Assembly: GCF_009709615.1 (NCBI RefSeq)
Contig: NZ_WJYA01000005.1
Span: forward strand, 186,001-250,000
Source: Winogradskyella ouciana
GTDB taxonomy: Bacteria > Bacteroidota > Bacteroidia > Flavobacteriales > Flavobacteriaceae
DNA length: 64,000 bases
Direction of reading: 5' to 3'
Made by a program: the position numbers and the translations under genes. Shown in pieces: positions 1 through 9,469 of the stretch. The stretch's first letter is position 1, and the number at the start of each line of letters is the position of its first letter. The notes under the pieces are model-generated. The model was not told the origin of the DNA and made no database searches. It saw nothing but the letters and a program-made list of their open reading frames with translations.

Positions 1-2219
1 CCTGATACTGTTACAGTTACTGCAGTTCCATCAGCTGTTGCTGATGTCGGTGAAAACACAGCAGTAGCACCAGCTGGCAATCCAGTAGCACTAAAAGTGG
101 TTTCATCTGTGAAACCAAGGAAGGTGTTATAAGTAAAGTTATATACCACGTCATCTGGCGTACAAACATCAATTGAACTATCTGCTACATTTAATACAAA
201 TTCTGATTCTTGTAGCGTAAAGTTTGTTGAATTAATAGCGTAAAAAATGTTGTTATTCCCTTCTACTTTAACTCTTGCTGTTGAAGAGTCACTTCCTGTA
301 ATAGGTACAGTTACATCATGCGAACCATCATTTGGTACGTCTGTTGCCATTACAAATGGATAGGTAAAGCCTCCATCGGTTGATAATAGAATATTTACAG
401 TTGGAGTGTTTACAGCACCTCCATCTGTACCAGCTACATCCCAAGTTACTGTCTGGTTTGAACCAGCATCCCAAGTTTCGTTGGTGGTTTGAGAAGTAAC
501 TACAAATGGCCCAGCGGTACCTTCTACATTCACTGTCATAGTATCATAGTCGCTCTGTGGCGTTTGTCCAACACCATTTGCTTCACTTCGGTCTCTTACC
601 GTTAATGCAAAATTTAATGCTCTTCCAACATTAGTGACTGTTTCCCAAGACGTATTATCCACAGTTTCCACTGGGTTCGTTTCTGTCAATTGACCAGCAA
701 CTACACGCTCTATAATTGGCATATAACGATCTGGTGATGTATTTGGTGGTCTAGATCGCCAAACAGCACCTGTAGTTTTATCAGGCCCAAAATTTCCTGA
801 TGTGGTTGTACCATCATCAATTTGTTCCCAAGTATAAGTTAAGATGTCGCCTCCATCAGCATCAGTAGCTGCACCTCTTAAAACAAATGCTGTTCCTGTT
901 GGAATTGTATAATCCGAGCCAGCATCTGCCACTGGTGGATTATTACTAATAGCAGTACCAACCCAACAAGTTCGAGTTTCTAAATTGGTTAAAATCTGAA
1001 GAATTGTATAATAATGAAAATAAGGATCTGAATGATCTTGTACATCATTAGCACCAGTAATACCAGCATAACCCATAATGGTTGTACCACTACCAGGCTC
1101 CGCATTTACACCTTGTCCTTCATTACCTTGAGAAAAAGTATGATTTCCACCCATCTGGTGACCAATTTCATGTGGTACATAATCAATATCAAAGAAGTCT
1201 GACATATAAGGCCCTCCATCATTATCTTGAAATGAATGAGATGAAAATCCACTTCCTTTTTGTCCATCTACACAGACACATCCAATACAACCCGCGTTAC
1301 CGTTATTACCTCCAAAAGCGAATAGGTGTCCTATGTCATAATTGGCTTCACCTACATTTGCTGTTAAGGTTGACTGTAATTCACTATTAAAATTTCCGCT
1401 ATATGGATCTGAAGAAGCATCTGGATATATAATTTCAGTACCTGTTACTAAGGTAAATGTTACTGCCATATCTACTTCAAATACTTCATTACTTCTATTT
1501 AACGTAGAAACGACTTGGGCAAGCGCATCTGCTTGTGCATCTCCATTAGAATTATCTCCATCATCCCAAAAGTTGGTATATTCACCATTAGTTGAAATCG
1601 CAATTCTAAACGTTCTCAAGGTTTGGTCATCCGCATCTCTACTTGCTAGTCCCCTTGTATCAATAGGCAAAAACTCATTTTCAGTGAGGCACTCATAATC
1701 TTTTAAGCCCTCCGTTCTTACTTCTCTACTGTAAACGATGTATGAACCATTATCAGTTTTACTTAACGGCACCGTAAAGTTCATTGGTTCGTTAGGATAG
1801 GATATTAGAGTTTGCACTCCTTGAGGTGTAACACTAAAACGTGCTCTGGTTCCTGGGTTTTCCATACTGTATCCTATGTAAGTTTTTATCTCAGGATACA
1901 ACTCAGAGAGTTCTTCTGATAATACAGGTGCTTCAACAACCATAAATTGCTCAAGTTCACCCTTAACATTGGGAAGGTAAACCCTTGCGTTTGACGACGT
2001 CGTCACATCAGAACGCAATGGAGCATTTACAAGTTGAGCTTTAAAAGCATCCAAATCTAATTGATATGTCTGATAAAATTTTTGATTTAGTGTCGTTTTT
2101 TCATCATTACTGTTTAAATCTATTCCATTCGTTTGCTGCCAATAACCCTGTTGAGCTAAAGCAGAAAATACCGATAAAAACATGGATAATGACAAAACAA
2201 AATGTAGCTTTGTTTTCAT
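1..2219 (-). CDS. Secreted reprolysin-like zinc metallopeptidase, partial (C-terminus beyond window)
   Basis: The frame is open from an ATG at 2217-2219 to the left edge (739 codons), so the protein is truncated by the window. It begins with a signal peptide of about 22 residues ending in LAQ. Residues about 25-190 look like a propeptide. The zinc-binding motif HEIGHQMGGNH lies at residues 350-360 and matches the metzincin pattern HExxHxxGxxH. A Met-turn (IMGYAG, Met382) follows, as in M12B/reprolysin-like peptidases. From about residue 410 there are Ig-like modules (NPPVADAGSDY, then WDAGSNQTVTWDVAG), typical of large flavobacterial exoenzymes. The missing C-terminus probably carries a T9SS sorting domain; that is inference. 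Likely role: extracellular protein degradation. It is divergent from ribF across a gap of about 100 bp. Confidence 0.9.
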   Translation of the reverse strand, partial: MKTKLHFVLSLSMFLSVFSALAQQGYWQQTNGIDLNSNDEKTTLNQKFYQTYQLDLDAFKAQLVNAPLRSDVTTSSNARVYLPNVKGELEQFMVVEAPVLSEELSELYPEIKTYIGYSMENPGTRARFSVTPQGVQTLISYPNEPMNFTVPLSKTDNGSYIVYSREVRTEGLKDYECLTENEFLPIDTRGLASRDADDQTLRTFRIAISTNGEYTNFWDDGDNSNGDAQADALAQVVSTLNRSNEVFEVDMAVTFTLVTGTEIIYPDASSDPYSGNFNSELQSTLTANVGEANYDIGHLFAFGGNNGNAGCIGCVCVDGQKGSGFSSHSFQDNDGGPYMSDFFDIDYVPHEIGHQMGGNHTFSQGNEGQGVNAEPGSGTTIMGYAGITGANDVQDHSDPYFHYYTILQILTNLETRTCWVGTAISNNPPVADAGSDYTIPTGTAFVLRGAATDADGGDILTYTWEQIDDGTTTSGNFGPDKTTGAVWRSRPPNTSPDRYMPIIERVVAGQLTETNPVETVDNTSWETVTNVGRALNFALTVRDRSEANGVGQTPQSDYDTMTVNVEGTAGPFVVTSQTTNETWDAGSNQTVTWDVAGTDGGAVNTPTVNILLSTDGGFTYPFVMATDVPNDGSHDVTVPITGSDSSTARVKVEGNNNIFYAINSTNFTLQESEFVLNVADSSIDVCTPDDVVYNFTYNTFLGFTDETTFSATGLPAGATAVFSPTSATADGTAVTVTVS

Positions 2220-2322
2220 AAGTTTTTGTGTAGAAAATTAAAATTCCTCGAATTTATGGTTTTTTTAACAAAGACAAATTAGATTATTAAAAAAAATATT
2301 AGAACTTCATAAGATTAAGCTC

Positions 2323-3231
2323 TTGATTGCGAATTCAGCAAAAATTGTTACTGTCGGAACCTTTGATGGTGTCCATATTGGACATCAAAAAATACTAAAA
2401 CGTGTTGTAAATCTAGCTACAGCAAATGACTACACACCAGTGGTTTTAACACTTTTCCCACATCCACGAATGGTTCTGAAAAAAAATGACAAGATTAAAT
2501 TGCTCAACACAATTGATGAACGTATAGAATTATTAAAGTCATTTGACATTGAAGAGGTAGTAGTTAAAAAATTTACTGAAGAATTTGCAGATCTCTCAGC
2601 TAAAGATTACGTGAAGAATATTTTGGTCGATGAACTAAATATTAAACAAATTGTAATCGGCTATGACCATCATTTTGGAAAAAACAGAAGTGCCAATATT
2701 GACGACTTAAAAACCTATGCAAAAAAGTACAACTTTAAAGTTGAAGAAATCTCAGCTCAAGATATTGAAGATGTCACTGTGAGCTCAACTAAAATTAGAA
2801 ATGCACTGGAAACTGGACAAGTAGCTATTGCAAATTCGTTTTTGGGCTATAATTATTTTATTACTGGGAATGTAATCAAAGGTAAAGGTTTAGGGCGTAC
2901 ATTAGATTTTCCAACAGCTAACATATTCATTAAGGAGTCTTACAAATTAATTCCATGTGATGGTGTATATGTGGTTAAATCAATGATTGGAGACTCTACT
3001 GTGTATGGCATGATGAACATTGGCACCAATCCTACTGTAGGTGGTAAAGCGCGTTCTATTGAGGTTCATTTTTTCAACTTCAAAAAAGATATTTACAATC
3101 AGGAATTAAGAATTGAATTCCTCAAACGTTTAAGAAGTGAACAAAAATTCGATAACCTAGAAGCTCTTAAAACACAGTTGCATGAGGATATGCACAACAC
3201 CAAGGATTATATAGAAAAGCAAAATGAATAA
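2323..3231 (+). CDS. ribF: Bifunctional riboflavin kinase / FAD synthetase
   Basis: Makes FMN from riboflavin and FAD from FMN. The N-terminal nucleotidyltransferase domain shows VTVGTFDGVHIGH (residues 9-21, the HxGH class motif) and VSSTKIR near residue 155. The C-terminal flavokinase domain shows GKGLGRTLDFPTANI and MNIGTNPTVGG. Total length (302 aa) is normal for the family. No ATG exists in frame between the upstream stop (2266-2268) and the first motif, so I use TTG at 2323; another non-ATG start slightly upstream cannot be excluded. The 3' end overlaps the next gene by 8 bp, suggesting translational coupling. Confidence 0.93.
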   Translation: MIANSAKIVTVGTFDGVHIGHQKILKRVVNLATANDYTPVVLTLFPHPRMVLKKNDKIKLLNTIDERIELLKSFDIEEVVVKKFTEEFADLSAKDYVKNILVDELNIKQIVIGYDHHFGKNRSANIDDLKTYAKKYNFKVEEISAQDIEDVTVSSTKIRNALETGQVAIANSFLGYNYFITGNVIKGKGLGRTLDFPTANIFIKESYKLIPCDGVYVVKSMIGDSTVYGMMNIGTNPTVGGKARSIEVHFFNFKKDIYNQELRIEFLKRLRSEQKFDNLEALKTQLHEDMHNTKDYIEKQNE

Positions 3232-4531
3232 CTTTCTATTTAAACATATTGACAATTCTGGTCTTATAGTATTTAGAATTGTCTTTGGGTTTCTTTGCGC
3301 CTTAGAAGCCATTGGTGCTGTGTTCACAGGTTGGATTCGACGTACGCTTGTTGAACCAGAATTTACCTTTTCGTTCATCGGCTTTGAATGGCTGCAACCT
3401 TTACCAGGTGATTGGATGTATGTTTATTATATAGTTATGGGCATATTCGGTTTGCTCATAATGGTTGGCTACAAATATCGCTTTAGCATGTTTATGTTCG
3501 CTACTATGTGGACGGCCACCTACCTGATGCAGAAATCATCATACAACAACCATTACTACTTGTTATTTATCCTCAGTTATTTAATGGTGTTTTTGCCTGC
3601 CAATCGCTATGCCTCTCTGGACGTAAAATTGAATCCATCGTTAAAACGATTATCCATGCCCAGTTGGTGTAAGTGGGTTTTTATCATTCAGCTATTTATC
3701 CTTTATACGTATGCTTCTATTGCAAAATTATATCCAGATTGGTTAGATGCTTCTGTACCTGCACTACTGATGAAAAGCAAGGCCGATTACCCTTTAATTG
3801 GTGATTTATTACAGCAAAGCTGGGTTCATTACGGCATCGCTTACGGTGGCATTTTGTTTGATGGATTAATTATTCCGTTATTGCTCTTTAAACCTACAAG
3901 AAAGTATGCTTTTTTTGCTTCTATATTCTTTCATCTGTTTAACTCCATAGTGTTTCAAATTGGTATTTTCCCGTATTTATCTTTAGCCTTTAGTCTGTTC
4001 TTTTTTGAACCTAAAACTATTAGGGATATATTCTTGAAAAAGAAACCTTATTATAATTCCGACGAAGTGATTGTGCCAAAGTACGGCAATGTTTTGGTTT
4101 GGTTTTTTTCAATTTACTTTTTAATTCATATTGCGCTTCCACTTCGCCATCACTTTTTTAAGGATGATGTGTTATGGACAGAAGAAGGGCATCGTCTGTC
4201 TTGGAGAATGATGCTAAGGGCAAAGAGTGGCTCCACAAAGTATAGGGTTATTGATGAAGCAACTAATCAACTAATCCCTATAAAATTAGATGATTATCTT
4301 ACCAAAAAACAACAACGTGGTGCAAGTGCAAAACCTGACATTATTTGGCAATTTGCTCAACGATTAAAAGAAGATTTTGCCAAAAAAGGGAAATCGGTTA
4401 AGGTATATGTAAGGTCTTACGTTAGCGTAAATGGTAAACCTGCAAAACAACTTATAGATCCAAAAGTTGACCTCGCCAGCGAAGAATGGCATCATTTTAA
4501 ACATCACGACTGGATATTGCCTTCAAAATAG
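3224..4531 (+). CDS. HTTM-domain (vitamin K-dependent gamma-carboxylase-like) membrane protein
   Basis: A 435-aa polytopic inner-membrane protein with several hydrophobic segments in residues 10-290, followed by a soluble C-terminal domain of about 130 residues. The opening segment (SGLIVFRIVFGFLCALEA), the NNHYYLLF stretch and the RLSWRMMLR motif are features of bacterial HTTM proteins, relatives of vitamin K-dependent gamma-glutamyl carboxylase. The bacterial substrate is generally unknown. It overlaps ribF by 8 bp (ATG within the ribF end), so the two are probably co-transcribed, but a functional link to flavins is only inference. Confidence 0.82.
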   Translation: MNNFLFKHIDNSGLIVFRIVFGFLCALEAIGAVFTGWIRRTLVEPEFTFSFIGFEWLQPLPGDWMYVYYIVMGIFGLLIMVGYKYRFSMFMFATMWTATYLMQKSSYNNHYYLLFILSYLMVFLPANRYASLDVKLNPSLKRLSMPSWCKWVFIIQLFILYTYASIAKLYPDWLDASVPALLMKSKADYPLIGDLLQQSWVHYGIAYGGILFDGLIIPLLLFKPTRKYAFFASIFFHLFNSIVFQIGIFPYLSLAFSLFFFEPKTIRDIFLKKKPYYNSDEVIVPKYGNVLVWFFSIYFLIHIALPLRHHFFKDDVLWTEEGHRLSWRMMLRAKSGSTKYRVIDEATNQLIPIKLDDYLTKKQQRGASAKPDIIWQFAQRLKEDFAKKGKSVKVYVRSYVSVNGKPAKQLIDPKVDLASEEWHHFKHHDWILPSK

Positions 4532-4554
4532 TTTTTATCCGCTTAAAATCTTAT

Positions 4555-4562
4555 TACTTTTG
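4555..4562 (+). promoter_or_regulatory. Bacteroidetes -7 promoter element (serS)
   Basis: TACTTTTG is an exact match to the Bacteroidetes -7 consensus TAnnTTTG, 48 bp before the serS ATG. A clear -33 TTG at normal spacing is not seen. Confidence 0.5.
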
Positions 4563-4609
4563 TGGCTTGTTTTTCTTGCGCTAATTGGCGTAATTTCAAA
4601 TTTAGAACT

Positions 4610-5881
4610 ATGTTACAAGTTGCCTTTATTAGAGAACATAAAGAAGATATCATAAAACGTTTAGCCAAACGAAATATTGATGCTACTCAAATGGTCAATG
4701 ACGCTATTACTTTAGATGAAGAACGCAGAGCACTTCAAACTAAATTAGATAATGTAAAAGCAGAATCTAACACGTTATCAAAGGAAATAGGCAATTTGTT
4801 TAAGTCTGGTGAAGCACAAAAAGCAAATCTCTTAAAAGAGAAGACAACCCAACTCAAGGAAACAACAAAAACCTTAGAGCAAGAACTCAATGATAAAGCA
4901 GATGCGCTTTCTCAGCTGTTGTATCTTATACCTAATGTGCCCAATGACATGGTGCCAGCTGGTAACACAGACGAAGATAATGAGGAAACGTTTAGAGAAG
5001 GAGATGTGCCAAAGTTATATGAAGGTGCTTTACCGCATTGGGAACTCGCCAAAAAATACGACATCATAGATTTTGAATTAGGTAACAAAATCACAGGTGC
5101 TGGCTTCCCAGTTTATAAAGGCAAAGGAGCAAAGTTACAACGTGCCCTTATTACTTATTTCTTAGATAAAAATACTGAAGCTGGTTATACAGAAATTCAA
5201 GTACCTCATTTAGTAAATGAAGCATCTGGCTTTGGTACTGGTCAGTTGCCAGACAAAGAAGGACAAATGTATCATGTCACGGCAGATAATCTGTATTTAA
5301 TCCCAACGGCCGAAGTTCCTGCAACTAATATTTTTAGGGATACCATCTTAAACGAAAGTGATTTGCCAAAAAGTATTACAGGTTACACACCTTGTTTTAG
5401 ACGAGAAGCTGGTAGTTACGGAGCGCATGTTAGAGGATTGAATCGTTTACACCAATTCGATAAGGTAGAAATATTGAGAGTTGAGCATCCAGATAATTCC
5501 TATAGCGCTTTGGATGGCATGGTAGAACATGTAAAGGGTATTTTAAGAGAATTAAAGCTACCATACCGAATCTTAAGATTATGTGGTGGCGATTTAGGAT
5601 TCACGTCTGCATTAACCTATGACTTTGAAGTGTTTTCAACAGCACAAGACAGATGGTTAGAGATTTCTTCGGTTTCAAATTTTGAAACTTTCCAAGCCAA
5701 TCGCTTAAAATTACGTTTCAAAAACAACGAAGGTAAAAATGAACTTTGCCATACACTTAATGGAAGTTCATTAGCATTACCAAGAGTATTAGCAGGAATT
5801 TTAGAAAATTACCAAACCAAAGACGGTATTAAAATCCCCGAAGTATTAGTGCCATATACTGGTTTTGACATGATTTCCTAA
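4610..5881 (+). CDS. serS: Serine--tRNA ligase
   Basis: Charges tRNA-Ser with serine (cytoplasm). The ATG at 4610 gives the conserved start MLQVAFIREHKEDI; upstream in-frame codons would add residues that do not fit the family. The N-terminal 100 residues form the long antiparallel coiled coil that grips tRNA. The class II catalytic core shows LIPTAEVPATN, motif 2 as FRREAGSYG, and motif 3 as HTLNGSSLALPRVLAGILEN. Length is 423 aa, normal. A -7 promoter box sits at 4555-4562. Confidence 0.97.
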   Translation: MLQVAFIREHKEDIIKRLAKRNIDATQMVNDAITLDEERRALQTKLDNVKAESNTLSKEIGNLFKSGEAQKANLLKEKTTQLKETTKTLEQELNDKADALSQLLYLIPNVPNDMVPAGNTDEDNEETFREGDVPKLYEGALPHWELAKKYDIIDFELGNKITGAGFPVYKGKGAKLQRALITYFLDKNTEAGYTEIQVPHLVNEASGFGTGQLPDKEGQMYHVTADNLYLIPTAEVPATNIFRDTILNESDLPKSITGYTPCFRREAGSYGAHVRGLNRLHQFDKVEILRVEHPDNSYSALDGMVEHVKGILRELKLPYRILRLCGGDLGFTSALTYDFEVFSTAQDRWLEISSVSNFETFQANRLKLRFKNNEGKNELCHTLNGSSLALPRVLAGILENYQTKDGIKIPEVLVPYTGFDMIS

Positions 5882-6012
5882 TTACTGAAACTTAAGTGAT
5901 TCTGACTGAATTGTTAAAAAAAAGTGCTTTTTATCGAATTTTAGTGTATTTCTTCGTTTATTTTAATTATTTTCGGCTATGTTAGCATTCCAAATCGACA
6001 CATAACCTAATT

Positions 6013-6081
6013 ATGAAAAACATTAAACGCATTGTATTACTCGTTGCATTAGTTGTTATGGTAAGCAAAGTTTTGTTTTAA
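6013..6081 (+). CDS. Possible 22-aa hydrophobic membrane peptide
   Basis: ATG at 6013 opens a 22-codon frame ending TAA at 6079-6081. The peptide starts MKNIKR and continues as one hydrophobic helix (IVLLVALVVM) ending VSKVLF, so it would be a single-span peptide with a positive cytoplasmic N-terminus. A rho-independent terminator about 100 bp downstream shows that a short transcript could end here. There is no homology evidence; it could be a chance ORF. Confidence 0.35.
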   Translation: MKNIKRIVLLVALVVMVSKVLF

Positions 6082-6184
6082 CTATAATTAGTAACAATAT
6101 TAAAAATAGTAAAAACACCTAGACAAAGTAATTGAATCATATTTATAACGAATAATGGTTAATAGCACATTTATTTTGCTGGTC

Positions 6185-6217
6185 AAAATGCCTAAACGTA
6201 CGTTTAGGCATTTTTTT
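6185..6217 (+). terminator. Rho-independent terminator (perfect palindrome plus T-run)
   Basis: A 30-nt perfect palindrome at 6185-6214, with half-site AAAATGCCTAAACGT, is followed by T residues to 6217. It lies between serS/the tiny ORF and the TPR gene. Confidence 0.8.
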
Positions 6218-6286
6218 ATAAACTGATTTAACTAAGATTTCACAATATCTAAAATCCGCATTAGTTATATTTACAAAAACGCTTCA

Positions 6287-8074
6287 ATGCAAAAGATTTT
6301 TTTATTCATAGTATTCCTTTTCGCACTCAATTTTGGTTTTGGTCAAAATAGCGAGGTGCTTGCTGACAGCTATTATAAAAAAGGTGAGTTTAAAAAAGCA
6401 CTTGTCATCTACCAAAATCTTAATAAAGAAAAGCCGTATAGTTACAAATATGTCTATAAACTTGTTGAAACGCATCAGCAGTTAGAGCAATTTGAGGAAG
6501 CCGAAAATATACTTGTACAACGTTTAGCCAAACGACGAAATCCAACTCTAATTGTAGAATTAGGTTATAATTATCAACTTCAGGATAGTTTAGCCAGAGC
6601 AAAAAAATTATATAATGAAGCCATTGCTTTTGTTGATGAAAACCCGAATTACATCTATAGCATTGCAAAAAAATTCGAAGATCATTCGCTTTTAGATGAA
6701 GCCATACAAGTGTATGACCGAAGCAAATTATTAACTCCGGATAAAAACTACAGCATTCAATTAGCACGCATTTATGGTGACCAAGGTAAGATTGAAAAAA
6801 TGTTTGAAAACTACATCGATTATGTTGCCTATAGACCCAACTACCTCAACAACATTAAGCGAGCCGTTAGCGATTTCATATCCGAAAATAAGGATAACGA
6901 AAATAACATCTACTTAAGACGCTTGTTGCTAAAGAAAATTCAGCAAGAGCCGAGCCCATATTGGTACGATTTATTAAGTTGGCTCTATGTCCAGGAAAAA
7001 GCCTATAACAAATCCTTTATTCAAGAAAAGGCGCTTTACAAACGTAATCCTGAAAGTTTAGATCGTATCATAGAACTTGCTGTTACAGCACTAAATGACA
7101 ATGACGACGAAACCTCTAAAGATATTTTCAATTTCATTTTAGAAACCACGCAAGATGCCAGTACAGCGTTGACGGCACACCAATATATTTTAGAAATTGA
7201 TACCAAAAATGCGACTTCGGAAAAAGAACTCAATCGAATTGATGACGCTTTCAAAACCTTATTTGAAGACTACGGAAAATCAGAACTGACCTTACCCTTG
7301 CAACTCGCTTATGGTGAATTTTTAGCGTTTCATCAAAAAGATACAGAAAGTGCAACAGCCTTTTTGCGCCAAAGTTTAAAGTTGAATATTTCCGAATTCC
7401 AGGAAGCGAAAGTAAAATTACTGTTGGCTGATATTTTGGTGCTACAAGAACGCTTTAATGAAGCCTTAATTTTCTATTCTCAAATTCAACTGAGTTTAAA
7501 GAACAGTACCATTTCTCAAGAAGCACGATTCAAAGTTGCCAAAACAAGTTATTACAAAGGGGATTTTGATTGGGCAGAATCCCAACTTAAGATTTTGAAA
7601 TCCTCGACCTCACAATTGATTGCCAATGATGCGCTGGATTTAAAACTTCTGATTTCTGATAATAAGTTTGAAGACAGCTTACAAACCGCACTAAAACATT
7701 ATGCCAAAGCAGATTTGTATGCCTTTCAGAATAAAACAGATGAAGCTATTTCGCTATTGGATAAAATCCTAGAAGAACACGATGGCGAAAGTATCATTGA
7801 CCAAACCTTGTTTAAACAAGCTAAACTCTTTGAAAAGAAAAAGCAATACAACAAAGCCGAAGCGAATTATCTTATTATTATTAAAGACTGGAAAGAAGAC
7901 ATATTAGCGGACGACGCACATTACTATTTGGCAGAACTTTACAACACCCATTTGGCAAAACCCGAAGAGGCCAAACAACTTTACGAAAAAATCATCTTTG
8001 AGTTTGAGGACAGTATTTATTTTATTGAAGCGCGAAAGAAGTTTAGGATGCTTAGAGGTGATACAATAAACTAA
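6287..8074 (+). CDS. Secreted tetratricopeptide repeat protein
   Basis: 595 aa with a signal peptide (about residues 1-20, ending GFGQ) and TPR-like helical hairpins along the whole length, e.g. ADSYYKKGEFKKALVIYQNL near residue 26 and similar A/Y/G-patterned repeats near residues 480-585. Cysteine-free and acidic; probably a periplasmic or envelope scaffold. It is followed by DUF4286, rsmA and mgtE, an arrangement I recall from other flavobacteria. No enzymatic motif is seen and the specific role is unknown. Confidence 0.85.
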   Translation: MQKIFLFIVFLFALNFGFGQNSEVLADSYYKKGEFKKALVIYQNLNKEKPYSYKYVYKLVETHQQLEQFEEAENILVQRLAKRRNPTLIVELGYNYQLQDSLARAKKLYNEAIAFVDENPNYIYSIAKKFEDHSLLDEAIQVYDRSKLLTPDKNYSIQLARIYGDQGKIEKMFENYIDYVAYRPNYLNNIKRAVSDFISENKDNENNIYLRRLLLKKIQQEPSPYWYDLLSWLYVQEKAYNKSFIQEKALYKRNPESLDRIIELAVTALNDNDDETSKDIFNFILETTQDASTALTAHQYILEIDTKNATSEKELNRIDDAFKTLFEDYGKSELTLPLQLAYGEFLAFHQKDTESATAFLRQSLKLNISEFQEAKVKLLLADILVLQERFNEALIFYSQIQLSLKNSTISQEARFKVAKTSYYKGDFDWAESQLKILKSSTSQLIANDALDLKLLISDNKFEDSLQTALKHYAKADLYAFQNKTDEAISLLDKILEEHDGESIIDQTLFKQAKLFEKKKQYNKAEANYLIIIKDWKEDILADDAHYYLAELYNTHLAKPEEAKQLYEKIIFEFEDSIYFIEARKKFRMLRGDTIN

Positions 8075-8098
8075 ATTCCAATTGCGCTATTTGGAATT
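8074..8098. other. Intergenic stem-loop
   Basis: AATTCCAA (8074-8081) pairs perfectly with TTGGAATT (8091-8098). There is no T-run directly after it on the + strand, so it may be an RNA stability element or a degenerate repeat rather than a terminator. Confidence 0.4.
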
Positions 8099-8120
8099 TG
8101 AAAATTAGAAATTGAAAATT

Positions 8121-8441
8121 ATGATAATTTACAACGTCACCGTAAACATAGATAAAAGTATTAAAGCAGAATGGCTAGAGTGGATAAAAGAACACATTCC
8201 ACAAGTATTGGCAACTGGTAAATTCAAAGAAGCTAAGCTCACCAAGGTTTTGGTAGAAGATGACGATGCGGATACGTATTCCATTCAATACAGAGCGCAC
8301 AGTAGAGAGGCTTTAGAAGATTATTATGCCAATGATGCAGAAGGGCTCAGAAAAGCAGGATTAGAAAAATTTGCAGATAAAATGTTAGCCTTTAGAACAG
8401 AACTGGAAGTTATTGATGAGTATTCTGTGGATTTTAATTAA
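8121..8441 (+). CDS. DUF4286 family protein
   Basis: 106 aa starting MIIYNVTVN, the usual family start; an in-frame TTG at 8112 is less likely. The composition and the pattern (a short beta-strand start, then [19 protein letters not shown]) fit DUF4286, a small protein resembling a dimeric alpha/beta barrel and found next to rsmA in Bacteroidetes. Biochemical function is unknown. It probably belongs to the same transcription unit as the TPR protein upstream. Confidence 0.88.
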   Translation: MIIYNVTVNIDKSIKAEWLEWIKEHIPQVLATGKFKEAKLTKVLVEDDDADTYSIQYRAHSREALEDYYANDAEGLRKAGLEKFADKMLAFRTELEVIDEYSVDFN

Positions 8442-8447
8442 ACCATG

Positions 8448-8597
8448 CACACAAAGCCGCTAAAACGCAAAGTTCGTCCACGTCACTCTTTTGTGAATTA
8501 AAAACAGATCTCAACAAATCTCTGTATAGCTCTGCGTATCTTTGTAGAAATACATCAAAACACCGCTTTGTGCCTCTGCGACTTTGCGAGAATCAAT
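8448..8597. repeat. Imperfect inverted intergenic repeat (ACGCAAAGT family)
   Basis: The gap before rsmA carries CACAAAG and ACGCAAAGT on the left, and CTTTGTG and ACTTTGCG on the right, with CTCTGCG words between. The two halves form an imperfect inverted pair. No gene is seen in it. Confidence 0.5.
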
Positions 8598-8602
8598 ATC
8601 TT

Positions 8603-9376
8603 ATGTCAGTAAAAGCAAAAAAACATCTAGGACAACATTTTCTTAAAGACGAAAACATTGCCCAAAAAATAGCCGACACCTTATCCTTGGATGGCTATAA
8701 TGATGTCTTGGAAATTGGCCCAGGTATGGGAGTGCTGACTAAATATTTGCTCAAAAAAGACATCACCACACACGTCATAGAAATCGATACAGAATCCGTT
8801 GAGTATCTAAAAAATAACTACCTCAACCTTTCTAATAGAATCTATGAAAAGGATTTTTTAAAATACGACTTAACCCAAATTTTCAAGGATCAACCCTTCG
8901 CTATCATTGGTAATTTTCCCTATAACATATCTTCGCAGATTGTATTTAAGACTTTAGAGATGCGAAGTCAAATTCCAGAATTTTCCGGGATGTTTCAAAA
9001 GGAAGTTGCACTGCGCATCTGTTCAAAAGAAGGGTCTAAAGTTTATGGCATTCTTTCCGTATTGACCCAAGCTTTTTATGATGCTGAGTATTTATTTACC
9101 GTGCCACCAAATGTTTTTAATCCACCACCAAAAGTAGATTCTGGAGTGCTACTTCTAAAGCGAAAAGAGAATTATAAGTTGCCTTGTGACGAGAAACTAT
9201 TTTTCAGGGTCGTGAAAACCGGATTCCAACAACGCCGAAAAACATTGCGCAACAGTTTAAAAAGCTTCAATCTTTCCGATAATTTAAAAGCAAATACTAT
9301 CTTTGGGCAGCGACCAGAGCAATTAAGTGTTTCACAGTTTATTGAGCTGACGTCGCTTATAGAAAATGACATCTAG
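8603..9376 (+). CDS. rsmA: 16S rRNA (adenine1518-N6/adenine1519-N6)-dimethyltransferase
   Basis: Dimethylates the two adjacent adenines in the 3' hairpin of 16S rRNA (KsgA). The ATG at 8603 gives [20 protein letters not shown], the canonical start; an upstream in-frame start at 8570 lies inside the repeat region and is rejected. The SAM-binding motif [12 protein letters not shown] is at about residues 38-49 and the catalytic NFPY motif ([11 protein letters not shown]) is present. Length is 257 aa, normal. Confidence 0.97.
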   Translation: MSVKAKKHLGQHFLKDENIAQKIADTLSLDGYNDVLEIGPGMGVLTKYLLKKDITTHVIEIDTESVEYLKNNYLNLSNRIYEKDFLKYDLTQIFKDQPFAIIGNFPYNISSQIVFKTLEMRSQIPEFSGMFQKEVALRICSKEGSKVYGILSVLTQAFYDAEYLFTVPPNVFNPPPKVDSGVLLLKRKENYKLPCDEKLFFRVVKTGFQQRRKTLRNSLKSFNLSDNLKANTIFGQRPEQLSVSQFIELTSLIENDI

Positions 9377-9384
9377 TAATGTAT

Positions 9385-9469
9385 CGTCATTGCGAACGTA
9401 GTGCGGCAATCTGTTAAATAGAATACTTAACTTAATGAGATTACCACGTCCTTCGTTCTCGTAATGACA
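9385..9469. repeat. Dispersed palindromic repeat, GTCATTGCGA family
   Basis: It runs from CGTCATTGCGAACG to CGTTCTCGTAATGACA, with internal GCAATCT and GAGATTACC words in inverted order, giving a long imperfect hairpin. The ATG of mgtE (9464) lies in its right arm. Related copies are at 20176-20271 and 61325-61431. Confidence 0.8.

Larger units (their letters stand above)
5882..6286. other. 405-bp gap with a tiny ORF and a strong terminator
   Basis: This gap between serS and the TPR gene holds a possible 22-codon membrane peptide (6013-6081) and a long palindromic terminator (6185-6217). No tRNA, no recognisable ncRNA family and no longer ORF were seen. TATATTTA near 6267-6274 could be an imperfect -7 box for the TPR gene. 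Confidence 0.5.

Noticed and set aside
1082..1698. Open frames on the + strand (1082-1390 and 1342-1698)
   Set aside because: They lie opposite the metallopeptidase, whose frame has a signal peptide, the zinc motif and a Met-turn.
8570..8602. Upstream in-frame start of rsmA
   Set aside because: It lies inside the intergenic repeat; the family starts at [14 protein letters not shown] (8603).
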